This document shows positions 1-11,499 of a stretch of DNA of 64,000 bases, piece after piece; position 1 is the first letter of the stretch; each line of letters opens with the position of its first letter. The notes beneath the pieces are model-generated. The model saw nothing but the letters and a program-made list of their open reading frames with translations, was not told the DNA's origin and searched no databases. Location of the stretch: positions 12,679,010 through 12,743,009 of the forward strand of contig CM068315.1 of assembly GCA_034766995.1 (NCBI GenBank). The letters run 5' to 3'. The stretch comes from Acanthacorydalis orientalis. Lineage: Eukaryota > Arthropoda > Insecta > Megaloptera > Corydalidae. The position numbers were made by a program, and so were the translations under genes.

Positions 1-1241
1 GAATTAGGTAACAATATTACCCAGAACTACAACTAGTTTTTCTTGAAATGTAACGATTTACTTGTACTTAAGCTTTTTACGCGAAGAACATTTTAATTAT
101 TACACAAATTATTTCATTGCAGTGAGTTTACAATTTAATTCAGATGATTCTGATGTTTCTATTAAAATATAAATATTAATTGTGATATTGATATGCAAAT
201 TTATTCTAATTTTTTTTATTTATTTTCAGTACGTCATACGATTTATCCTTTTAACGTAAGAATATATTAACAGTTTTAAAAATAAATTCGAATATAAATC
301 TTTGAATAAATAAACTGCAAGTTTTATACTCTTATATGTTCGTTTCCTTAAATAGAACTATTATAATAGCATCGTTCTTTCAGAACCATTCGTTATTAAA
401 AATATTACTTTTCAATACAACATTATACATTGTTTAAAGAATCTTTTATTCGAAATTTCTTATTTTCTTTCCAACTAGTGTATATAAATTGAGATTATAC
501 AAATAGTAATACAAAATTTAAACCACACAATGCATTATTTCTCATTAGAACGAATAATACTCTAAAGAATATTTGTGTAAACAATACTCTTTTATTTATT
601 CTATTTTCATTACGCTGCTTTTAGTTGATCTATTTTTCTAGAATATACTTTCCACTACATATAAAGAAGATAAAAAGTAAAATAAGAGTAGAGACAATGG
701 ATGCTTTTCCATTCTAAAAATAAAATATATATTCAATGTTGTTTTTTATTAAATTTCCGGAAAAGGATGATGAACACATTAAAGAAATAAAAGGATCGAA
801 ATTAACATTTCAAAAAGCATCGTACATGAATCTTTCCAAAAAGGTTGCACGTCATGATTGTGGGCGTAAAATACGTTATAAATCGTACAATGTGAAGAAA
901 GGAAATATATGTTTTATGTTTGTTAAAACAAGGGAATGGATGATAAAATAATGAAAATGTGTTTTATGAGATTAAGTCGAGTATATTATCAGATTAACAC
1001 ACTCTGCTCTATAAACAACAAATGGAAAAAAATATTACTCGTATAAACATACATATATATTTCTTTTGAAAATGACATTCTAATAAAAATATATCTAAGT
1101 TTATTTCATTAAAACACAAAGAAAAAAAATATGACTCTCGTGTATTACTTTTGAATATTGTTATTTATTGAGTAGTAAATTACAAAATTTACTCTGTATA
1201 TTAGATCAGTACTAATAAACATGGTGATGTCTGTATTTAGT

Positions 1242-1281
<40 letters not shown>

Positions 1282-1351
1282 TTAGTAATACCTGTAATTA
1301 ATCATTTATCTTTATATAAAAAGACAAGTTTAAGTTTTAAAAAAGTTTATA
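1..1351. other. AT-rich intergenic sequence, no gene seen
   Basis: The only open frame of note is 71 codons at 736-951 on the plus strand, starting at an ATG. It resembles no family I know and has no splice-site context, so I do not call it a gene. A (TA)n tract broken by one TG sits at about 1242-1281, just before the first transposon relic. Confidence 0.5.
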
Positions 1352-1445
1352 TTTCTTAATCTATTAAATAATCTCCATCAATATTGAGAACATTTGTCCT
1401 TTTTCTGTATAAATTTTCAATCCTCTTCTTGAAGAATTCTGATGA
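1352..1445 (-). pseudogene. Mariner transposase C-terminal relic
   Basis: Read on the minus strand, this short stretch encodes a tail with FFKKRIENL followed by VLNIDGDYLID and a stop. That is the form of the mariner transposase C-terminus (a basic 'gIe.L..RW.k' segment followed by D/N-G-D-Y-F/I near the stop). No catalytic D,D motif or terminal repeat is recognisable around it, so only the last 30 or so codons survive. It lies next to a (TA)n tract, which fits the TA target preference of the superfamily. Confidence 0.55.
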
Positions 1446-1570
1446 CCTTAATGCTAAATAAGACTTGCGGTGATTTAGGACATTAATTTCAGATTAACTT
1501 ATTTATTTATCAGTGAGTACTCTAATGACCGAAAAATAATAATCAAATGGGGCAATATATGTAGAGTATT

Positions 1571-1892
1571 GTGGGTATAACAATTTAACATACCTTGACT
1601 CAAACATCTCCAGTGAAAAATAAGGAATCTCAAGAAGTTCAAAAACGTGTAGCAGCAACAAATAGAATATATTTCGCGTTCTTGCCCATAATTAAATTCA
1701 AAAATGTGCATAGTGAAACCAAAATCCGACCGTATAAAACCCTCATCCATACTGTCATCTTATGGAGGTGAAGCGTGGATCATGTCAGCTAAGACCGGAG
1801 AAATGTTGGACACTGTCAAAAAGAATGTTGAGAAGGATGTTTGTGTTGAAGGATATAAATTTATTCAAAATATTGATTCACTGAAGCCTTAG
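1571..1892 (+). pseudogene. Non-LTR retrotransposon reverse-transcriptase tail, frameshifted
   Basis: Two plus-strand frames joined by a frameshift near 1750 reproduce the familiar tail that follows the reverse-transcriptase domain in insect non-LTR elements. A 'YL-S-IS' strand is followed by EVQKRVAATNRIYFAF, then KTLIHTV, then YGGEAWIMS. In family members these are the 'eI..RI..an..y..l', 'K..iYktLirPv' and 'YG.E.Wtl' blocks. An in-frame stop precedes the first block and nothing upstream resembles the polymerase palm, so this is a 5'-truncated dead copy. The residual 62-codon open frame at 1704-1892 is part of it, not a gene. Confidence 0.65.
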
Positions 1893-2023
1893 AATAAAAA
1901 AAAGTTGTAACACATTTTAACATTGCATTTTGTTATTAATTTTTGTAATCTTTTCTAATAACAAATTTATGACTTACATTTTTCGCAGATTATTTGTGCG
2001 TATAATTTGTTAATTTCTGTTAG

Positions 2024-2101
2024 GAGAGAGCGAGCGTTAGCGTGTCGAAGCGTCCTCCTCGGGAGGGAGGAACCCACCGAGCAGCTGGCGAAGCTCTCTG
2101 G
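2024..2101. other. G+C-rich island with nested inverted repeats
   Basis: About 78 bases are strongly G+C-rich inside sequence that is otherwise almost pure A+T. An outer inverted repeat (AGAGAGC at 2025-2031, GCTCTCT at 2093-2099) encloses an inner TCCTCC/GGAGGA stem (2053-2058 and 2066-2071). The minus strand at 2052-2037 reads CGCTTCGACACGCTAA, almost the same as a hairpin at 15.3 kb, so it looks like a repeat fragment or a structured RNA piece. I do not know its identity. Confidence 0.4.
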
Positions 2102-5095
2102 TGTGATTAATTATCAATAAAATATGTACATTTAAAAGATATCATTATAAAATCAAACAATAGTGTGTAATATTTTTAAAAATCTATTCTTAACAATATT
2201 TAAAATCTAATGAAAATAGTTTTGTAACAATTTAAATTTTTTAACAATAAATAACTACATTCCTAATAATTTCATAAAATAGAAATTCAATCATTTCTCT
2301 ATTTCCACTATTTATCAATTATTAATGTTTTTGAATGTACATTAATTATTTACCAATTTAATTTGTTGTTTTAAAGACAACAAAAATAACTACTTTATAT
2401 ATTTGATATTTATTTATTAACTATATAATTATATATTTTCATTAAAATTGCAGTTTTATCATGTAATTTTAACAGTTTCTCTTTAGAGCTTCAAAAATAT
2501 GCTCTGTATTTTAATATGCCTTTATAGAATACAGTATCGTTTATTGATAAAGTAACCTTTAAAGTTCCCTGTACAAAACCAACACTTAATATACTTCTAT
2601 TTTAATATCCTTGTAACTAAATTAAAATTTTCATATTGAAATTTTAAGAGTTTAAAAAGATGCAAATTAATTCTCAAATATATTTAGTTTAAATATAATA
2701 ATATTTAAATTTTTAAGATTATCTATTTTTCATGCATTTTAGAAATATTTATGCTTTAATAATTTTAATATGAAGTTAATTTTTTATTAATTTATTTATT
2801 CGAAAGTTAATATATTGATTACATGTAGTGAATATTAATTTAAAAATCTTATATAAGTCTAGAGTTCCAGATCAAATGATTTTTCCAACTAAATAAATAA
2901 GTAATTAAACCCAACATAAAATATATCATAACTAAATAAATACTTATTTGAATTTAGGTACACTTTTTAAAGTTAAATTTTCAATAGCAAAAAAATGAAA
3001 GTAGTATCAAACTTTTTAATATAAAAATTTTTATGAAACGTTATGTAAAAAAATATATTTAAAAAACGTTTAAAACGATTGCATCGCTATTAAATATAGT
3101 GCTATGTTTAAAATTTACTGCATCATTTAAAATTAAGTACTCTTATAATTGAAATACTTTTAATTAAAAAAGATCAAGAGAAACACCTGGTCTGTTTAAG
3201 TTTTTAATCTAGAAAATATGTTTTTGAAAATCTAAGAAGTATATAATAAAAATTTATACTTGAACATAATTGAAATTAATATTATACTAAATTATTAACG
3301 TAAATCTCATGTTTTTATAATATATTATTTTTAATTTTGTAATTTAGTCGTATATTATAACGGATTGTGTTAAAGTTAGTATTTAAGCGTTTTTAATAGC
3401 GGTTTTTCTTGTTTTTTTGATATATATTTTTTAATTTATTTTCATTCATATAATTATGTAATAAATAGACTCGAACATAATAATAATTTGTTACAATTTA
3501 TTTGTCTTTAAGTGTTAGTTCTCGACAAATAGTAGCTTTCAATATGAAATCAATTAATTTAAACAGTTAATGAACTTATATACTAACAGTATTTTCAAAT
3601 AAGATTGAAAAATAGCATTATTAATTTAAATATATTATATGTTGTTAATTATGTATTACGTTTTAGTTTGTTTTTAGTCAACTTCAATTTATTACTTTCT
3701 GTGTGAAATTTTAAATACCTTAACAAAAACTATTATTAAAAATAATTATACATTTATTATTTTTGAATTTTTTCTCATTTAGATTAAAAACTGTTTGCCT
3801 ACAAAATTTGTTATAAATTAATAAATAATTTAAAAATTGCCTTCTATGATAGGTATATAATTGTATACACACAGTACGTGGATAATTTTCATTATGCAGA
3901 AAGGTACATTATTTTCTTAAAATACTCAAATTTAATTGAGCTAAATACAAGTTTTTCAACTAGCTTTTCATAAAATATTTTACATATATTCTATTAAAAA
4001 AAAGTAAAACTATACTTATTAATATGCAAAAATGAAGTAATTTCAGCCAGAATGTTAATGACGTAAAGACTACTCCACATATTGATTTAAAAACTTATAA
4101 GAATAAATCTGAGATATCTGATTAATATATGAGTTAATCATATTTTTAAAAATGCGTCTACAATATTTGAAATTTCGCCTTCACATATAGGCTAATCATT
4201 TTTTTAAAAAATCTACTATAATTTTTCTAATCAAAAATATTCAGTTATTAATTATTTATCATTATTTATTTTTGTTTATAAACATTTATACGGCAAATTA
4301 ATCATTCTCTGGAAATGTAGAAAAATTAATATCTATTTCATAAAGTATTAAACAAATGTAAACACAATGAAAATTCACATAAATCCTCAATTTTTAAAAT
4401 TACACATACTTTTTCTGTTCCATTTCGAAAATAACAAGAATTAAAAATATATTTTTTTCAGAAACACAAATAATTTTTGTAAACAATTGCTTGTACAGTC
4501 TCTTCTTGCGATAAAAATATTTTAAATAGTTTCACCAATGAATTATTTTTCATTTTTAAAATAAATAAAAATAAATGTCAGAAACTTTTTTTAATTGTTG
4601 CTTATTTGCATTTTAATGGTGATATGTTCTGTCATTTTCAGAGAGGCAACAAAAAAAATATAAATTTTTATTAGATTCAGCGGATTTAAAGTATTTTTAA
4701 TAAGAAACAAAATTCATAATATTTATTGCTTGTTTAGCTTCCATACAAAAAATTATGGCACAAAATTCAAATTATTTTTTTAAAAAAATTACAAATCGGT
4801 AAAGTATTTGAAAAAACTACTTTTTTAGAAAAATCAGTGTACTACCTTCAATCTAGTTCAGAATATTTTTCATTGGTGCTCTGAAGATAATGACGTGACC
4901 ATCAAAATGCGCGCAATCAACAATTAAAAATGATCAATAATAATTTATTGAATATTTTGCATCGAATTTTTTTTTATGGTTTTTAAAATGAAAAAATAAT
5001 TTATTTGTAAATTTAAAATTTCATCTGAAAAAAAATATCTTCAAAAATTCATATTGCTGGGGATAACATTTATATACATTTAAAGATATTAATTC
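2102..5095. other. AT-rich sequence with no recognisable feature
   Basis: Three kilobases without a long open frame, a long (TA)n tract or a recognised transposon terminus. Homopolymer A and T runs and TAATTTAA-type words dominate. It is most simply read as old intergenic DNA downstream of the minus-strand channel gene. Confidence 0.5.
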
Positions 5096-5104
5096 GATGG
5101 TCTT

Positions 5105-5295
5105 AGTCCTGATGAATCACTTATATATTTAACTGACATGACTAGTTCAGCTCTTCAACATACCTCAGTTAGCTTGTTGATAAACCCCATTGCCCCTTTC
5201 CTTAAAGACAAAGTTTATCAACAAGCTACCTAAAGTTGGCTGAGAAGCCAAACCTAGTCATCGCAAGTCATTCACCTGGATGAAGAGAGTCAGAA
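5105..5295. repeat. Long imperfect inverted repeat (foldback)
   Basis: A perfect 15-base inverted repeat, AGCTTGTTGATAAAC at 5171-5185 and its complement at 5213-5227, surrounds a loop of 27 bases. Complementarity continues outward with bulges: ATGACTAG (about 5137-5144) pairs with CTAGTCAT (about 5255-5262). Each arm is thus about 50-60 bases. It is more G+C-rich than its surroundings. It could be a small foldback transposon or a hairpin-RNA precursor; sequence alone does not decide. Confidence 0.6.
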
Positions 5296-6403
5296 TAATT
5301 CATCAACAGAATTACTAATGTAAAAACGGACAATAAATATAGTTTTAAACATATATTTTATTTGTGATAACTAATTTTTCTATTTTATATAATACCATTC
5401 TCTAAATGTATTTAATATTTATTCTAAGGTTTACAATTTTTTAATTTTCAAGCGGTATGGGAACTTTTAATTAACAAATAAAAATTAAACAATTATTAAT
5501 AATTTAATTATCTAATCATATTGACAGAATCGTTGTTTTTTATATCCAAAAATATAATTTTAGAATTATAACTTTGTATATCAAAATACAGTAATATATT
5601 TAAAAATAGAAGAAAAACAAACAATTTATATATTTTATAAAAGAATTTGTATATTTAAAACAAAAGAATTTATATTTTTTATATATTTTATAATTTTTTA
5701 TATATTTTATATTTTTTTATATATTTTATAAAAAAAATAATTAAAAGAATTTGATTCATTTTTCTTGTAAAGACAATGGGTCACCGATATTCTAAATTTA
5801 ATCACTTTTTAAGAAGATGACAATTTTTTATCAGTTAAGAAAATTGAAATATATCAACTGAACCTTTCTTTGAAATTCAGAAATTTAATTGGCCCATATC
5901 TTAATTTTTTGTTGTAGAATATTTTCCTACGTATCTACTTTGGTTTCTCCTTTAACACCTCATCTCGAAAACTTTTAAAACTGAATTTTTGTATAATTTA
6001 TTTTTAATGATATTTCACATTGTGATGTAAATTTGAATATAATTATTAATTAAAATTCTTGAAACGTACAATATCAAAAAAATATTATTTTATTATTCAA
6101 AAGAGATGCATTCTCAATTGTCAATACTGTGTCATGATGTACATAATTTCTTTCTGAAAAATTGATTAATGTTCATAATTCCGAAATAGTTATATTTTTT
6201 TCACTTTCAATTATCTAATGTTACATTTTAAATGTATAATAAAATTTTTTTAAGTATTTTGCATTATATATTATGTTATTTTAGTTAAAATAAAATTCAA
6301 TGTATTAATAATTAAATTGTCACTAATAACTTTCGACTAATATAGATTATTAACAAAATTGTTCATTAAACAATATAATCATTATATAAAATACTAATAT
6401 TAT
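5296..6403. other. AT-rich 3' flank of the channel gene
   Basis: No coding content is visible. It contains TTTTATATATTTTAT-like repeats at about 5620-5730. On the minus strand an AATAAA hexamer (6094-6089) lies 310 bases past the channel stop codon and could serve as its polyadenylation signal, although such hexamers are common by chance in DNA this AT-rich. Confidence 0.35.
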
Positions 6404-6643
6404 TTATGTATCAAAAACATCCATGTCATATTTATTCATTCGTGTCAAACGTTCATTTCTCTTGTATGCATCTTCTTCCAATCGATTCATCAATTCCGCA
6501 CACGGTCGGACATAAATCCGAAAATATTTATCCTCCAGTACATATATTTCACAAAGACTTTCAGCAAAATAATTCACTGTTAATGTTTGACGTCGAATTA
6601 CGTTTATAATACCAAAATAATCAAGATCTCGTAGGTAGATTCT
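6404..6643 (-). CDS. Exon 9 of HCN-like channel (end of nucleotide-binding domain, stop)
   Basis: Residues 476-554 and a TAA stop (6406-6404). The acceptor is TTTCTGTTTATAG|AGA, in phase 0 with exon 8. It reads RDLDYFGIINVIRRQ, then ESLCEIYVLEDKYF, then a charged helix (LMNRLEEDAYKRNERLTRM). The family's FGEI glutamate is isoleucine and the arginine-threonine pair is RRQ, so cAMP contacts look impaired. A 67-codon plus-strand frame over the same bases is a shadow. Confidence 0.8.
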   Translation of the reverse strand, partial: RIYLRDLDYFGIINVIRRQTLTVNYFAESLCEIYVLEDKYFRIYVRPCAELMNRLEEDAYKRNERLTRMNKYDMDVFDT

Positions 6644-6841
6644 CTATAAACAGAAATTATATATACATACATATTAGTGTTATATAAATAAAAATAATTA
6701 AAATGAATGAAAAGGAATATTTATTAGGTGTATAAATTAATTCTGTACCTTTACATTGAATCAATCATAACTCTGTTTTAAATTAAAATATTTTCTCGGA
6801 GTTTTAGGAGTTTGAAGTGCCAATCTTAATATTTAAAAATG

Positions 6842-6879
<38 letters not shown>

Positions 6880-8632
6880 TCACCAAGCAATTGGCACAAC
6901 CTCACAAACAATGATAAATACGATAGCGTCCGAAAAGCAGCCTATTAAGCACTGCATACTTTTCGTATTCCAATTGAAAAAAATGATACTGTAACCGCGG
7001 GAATGATTTGTTCAGCTTTGGGGAAGAAGTTGTGATGCATAAAACATGTAAAAAATACTAAAACAGTGAAAGAGGTCCGAAAATACATTACGACTTCATT
7101 GACTCAACAGTTAATACATTTTTTTGATAAAGGATTAATCAGTTACCCGACAGATGGAACAAAGTTATATAAAATAACGGAGGATATTTTGAGTATTTAA
7201 ATGTATTCCATTTTTCTGTAAACATTCATTTTCTATAAGAAAAGGTAGCAAATTAACTTGTACGCCTAACAAATAAGAAAATTTGTAATTTTTATTTTTT
7301 TTTTTAGGCATTGAAAGAAAACAAACATTTATTTTGTATTTTTTGTTGTAATCAAAAATGTATACAAAACGTTATAAATATTTATAATTATCAGGGTCTT
7401 AGTACAAAGTCCTGACAAAAGGGAATCAAGCTTCTATTTAAAATAATATTTTAACAAGATATGTTTTATTCGAAAAGTTTAAGAATATTTTCTAATATTT
7501 AAAATAACCTAATTGTATGAAATGAACATAGAATAGAAAAAACAATATTAAAAATATCTAATATTGATTTTAATACATTTCAATCAGTTAAATATCAAAA
7601 AATATAAAAATCACCTGTTTTTCATATTGCGTCACTAAAACCACGGTCCCAGTTTTAATAAAGTACAAATTATTATCATTAGCATCAATTTTTTTAATAA
7701 TATCACCAGGTAAATATATTTGTTTACGCAAGAAATTAATAATTGTACCGACTAAGGTTGACGAAATGTCTTGAAATAGAGGCATCTTTTCAATAAATTC
7801 AACAACATTGCACAGGTGAATTTCTTTTTTCAATAGATCTGTAATGAAAATTTTTTTTACCTATTACTTACATTACTAGTCTATTTATGACCTAAAATAC
7901 AAAAATCCCGTCTCTTATTTTTTCACTGGTTTGAGACAAATTTGAAAATCATAACAAATTGTCAAAAATACTCTCTTATAAATGAATTGCTCAAATCCCT
8001 TATAATGAGAATCGTTTTTACAAATATTACGAAGATTGGTGTATCTTTTTGGACCGTTGTTTATTATTCAATACAAGCAAGATTATACCTGAGAACATTC
8101 CCTCAATATAAGCTTTTTTAAAAAAGTTTCCTTGAAACTGATTTTCATAAGACAACATTAATTTTTGCTCGGTACTTGATGGTAATTGTTTACTTGCGAC
8201 TAATGTTTTTACTTCATCTACCTTTCTAGCATATTTTATTTCTGCCCAATATATTCTCAATACCAATTGAAGTATAGATGCTGAAATTATATAATTTATT
8301 AATAATTCTATTAAAATATAAACTGAATTTAAAAAAGTAATTTTTAAAATGAAATTTAAGATATGATGATATCTATTATTGTCATTAATAGATATCATTA
8401 AAATAGAAATGTTTTATTCACGATTTCAATTATTGAAAACTATTTTTTTAATTTTTAAAATAACAGTTACTTGCTGAATTATTCACTATATCGAATCGTT
8501 ACCTAAAGAAATTTGTAGTAAAATGTTTAGCAAATGGTTTAAGTATTGAAAATCAAAAAGATAATTGTAAAAATTATTAAAAATAATAAATTAATTATGT
8601 TATGTATATACATACATATATATATATATATA

Positions 8633-8668
<36 letters not shown>

Positions 8669-11429
8669 CTTCTCAATTTATTAAATTGTAAAACTAATAT
8701 ACATTTTAAAAATGTAAAAAATGATTAAACAATGTAACATTAGTCAAAAGTTATAGATAATTATATTTGTGTTAATAATTATAGACAATATTTTTTTACA
8801 CGCCATTATGTTAAAAAGTATTTTAAGTAAATTACTTTGGAAAAAGTTTTAAAATGAATAACAATTTACTTGTAAAATATAACATGTGTATCTTCTAATA
8901 AAATGTCGAATTCATAATAATATTATAATAATTTTAAGCTTGTAATAAAAAAAATAGTTTTAAAGTTTTTTTTTAGAAAATATTAATAAAGAAATATTTT
9001 AAAAAAAAACAGTTCTATATAAATAAATTGTAATATGCTTTCAATCATTTATACTTACATATAGCATAAATCTGTAATAATATTCCAAGTAAAAATAAAA
9101 TACAACGATTTATACAATCATCTATGGTGATTAGTTTATACTTCGAAACGCTAATTCCTGTAGATTTGGAAAATTCGTAAATATTTTAAATTTATACTAA
9201 ATATTTCAATGGACGAAAAAGGAATATGTTCGTTTTACAATCAATCTTATTAATCTGATATTTCTGTTAGTATCAATATTTCAAGTAATTAATATACATT
9301 TATATTCACCATATAACAAACAGCATGCTTCAAAAAGACAAGTTGTATATTTTGAACTTATAGTTGTAGCATTTGTATGAATACCGGCTTGTACTATCCA
9401 CGATTCATTAGGCAATGTAAAAAACGTTTGTCTCAATTTGGGAGTGATATACAAAATACAAGTACAGAAATGAATGCTGCATAATTCCAATATTAATAAT
9501 GTAATTATTGTAAAAGCCGTATCGCTCATCTCAAATATACTCTGAATAAATAAATATAAATTTGTATTAACTGGAAATATATTCATAATTGTTTTCATGA
9601 TGATTTTCATTTTAAAAAATTTATGAGATTTATAATAATTTTTAAATATTAAATAATTAAAAAGTGCGAACTACTCTAAGTATTTTCACAAATAAATTCT
9701 TTTTTTTGACCTAAGAAACAATAAAGCATTTTTCCAGGCTAAGATTTTCAATTAATGATTATTAATCATTTGTGACTTTTAATTATACGTATTTCGATGT
9801 CAATGCCTCTTTCTTTTATGTACTTTTGCACTCTAAAGATGAAGAAAACGCTATCGAAATGCACATAAGCAACAATAATCATTGATGAAATATTTTTGAC
9901 TAGAAAATGTTTTTATAGTTTGTGAGTTGAAAAAAGGAGAATAAATCATTTATGAAACTAAATTAGCCACAATATCAAAAGTATATTGTATTAGGCCTGT
10001 TAGGAAAATAATTGCATTTTTTGTTTTCTGAATTCTAACCTTAATTTTTTTTATAAAAATGTCATTTCATCGTGTTCATGTTAATATAATTTTAAAGTTA
10101 ATTTTTCGGTCTATATTTTACTAACATCGACTTTGGTTTTATTATTAATTGAGATAAAGATGAAAAGTAGCAAAAAAGACCAATTATTGTATGAGTTCAA
10201 AATGGTTGATAAAGCATTAGAAACAGCTCGTAAACAAAACGATGCTTTTGGTGTGGGTGTTTTTAAGGAATGTATGGTGCAATAGTGGTACCAAAAATGT
10301 TGTACTGGGGACGAGAGCTTTAAAAATGAAGAAGGTTGAACTGAAGAAGCATCCTTCTTCAGTTCATAACGACCAAGTGAAGGTGTTAGTTGAATCAGGC
10401 GTTGGTCTATATTTTGGTAACATCGACTTTAGTTTTATTATTAATTTTACTTCAAATTGCGTTATTGAATTAATGATGGAAAAGAAGCAAATAAGATCGA
10501 TTTTTCTGTATGGGTTGAAAACGGGTGGTAGATTAATAATTTAAATATTTTATTTAAAAATATATATGACACAGCAGACCTTGTTTACTTAATTGTAAAT
10601 TAAATTTATCTTATTAATTAATCATTTACTTTATAATATGCGATAACATTTTACTTGGGATATATTAAGTTATACATTAAAATAATTCATAATGAATCAT
10701 TAAGAGTTTATTTAACAAAACGAATAATTACAAACTAATGACAATTTAATATGACAAAATACTTGATTATTATATAAACCAAGAATAATCATAAGTAATG
10801 TATGCAATTATATAAAACTTTGAAAATGAATCATTGCGGTACTTTTTTTTGTTAATTAAATATAGTATTTGTACAACATTTTTACAGAAAATATTAATCT
10901 TGTACTTGTTACTACAACATTAACATAATTTGGTATTTTATTATTTTTTAAAAAATAAAATTGATCCCTATATAAGTAATAAGAAATAACCTGTGGATCT
11001 TTTAACAAAGAAATTAATTCTTTTTATTTAATAAAAATCTAACAAAGTATTAATATATTACTACTTATTAACTTATTACTTTTATACTTAAAAATATTTT
11101 TGTGTATAATTAATAATAATTAAAAATATTAAAGAATTGTGAATGTGATGAAAAGTAATGTAATGAAATACTATAAGAAAAATATAATAAAATACTAAAT
11201 ACATTACCTGTATCCACACGTATAAATAGAAATGGAAATATTTAAATTCAGAAATTCGTAGGAGTACTAACCATGATCCGAAATATGTGATGATAACTAC
11301 TATAAGCACTCGATTGACTTCTACAAATCTTATCATAATTATTAAAGTTACAAATGGTATAGTAGTTATACTATCAATAATAAAGCCAAATTTCAGATAG
11401 TTTCTGAAAACAAGAGCGACTTAATATAA

Positions 11430-11499
<70 letters not shown>

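Noticed and set aside
736..951. 71-codon plus-strand frame as a gene
   Set aside because: No family resemblance, no splice or promoter evidence. Length is within chance for this composition only marginally, so it is mentioned but not called.
6406..6609. 67-codon plus-strand frame
   Set aside because: Antisense shadow of the last exon of the channel gene, whose minus-strand translation matches the nucleotide-binding fold.
9542..9610. Extended exon 5 using the TTTCCAG acceptor near 9563
   Set aside because: It would not be in phase with the end of exon 4. The acceptor ending at 9542 is in phase 0 and starts at S5.
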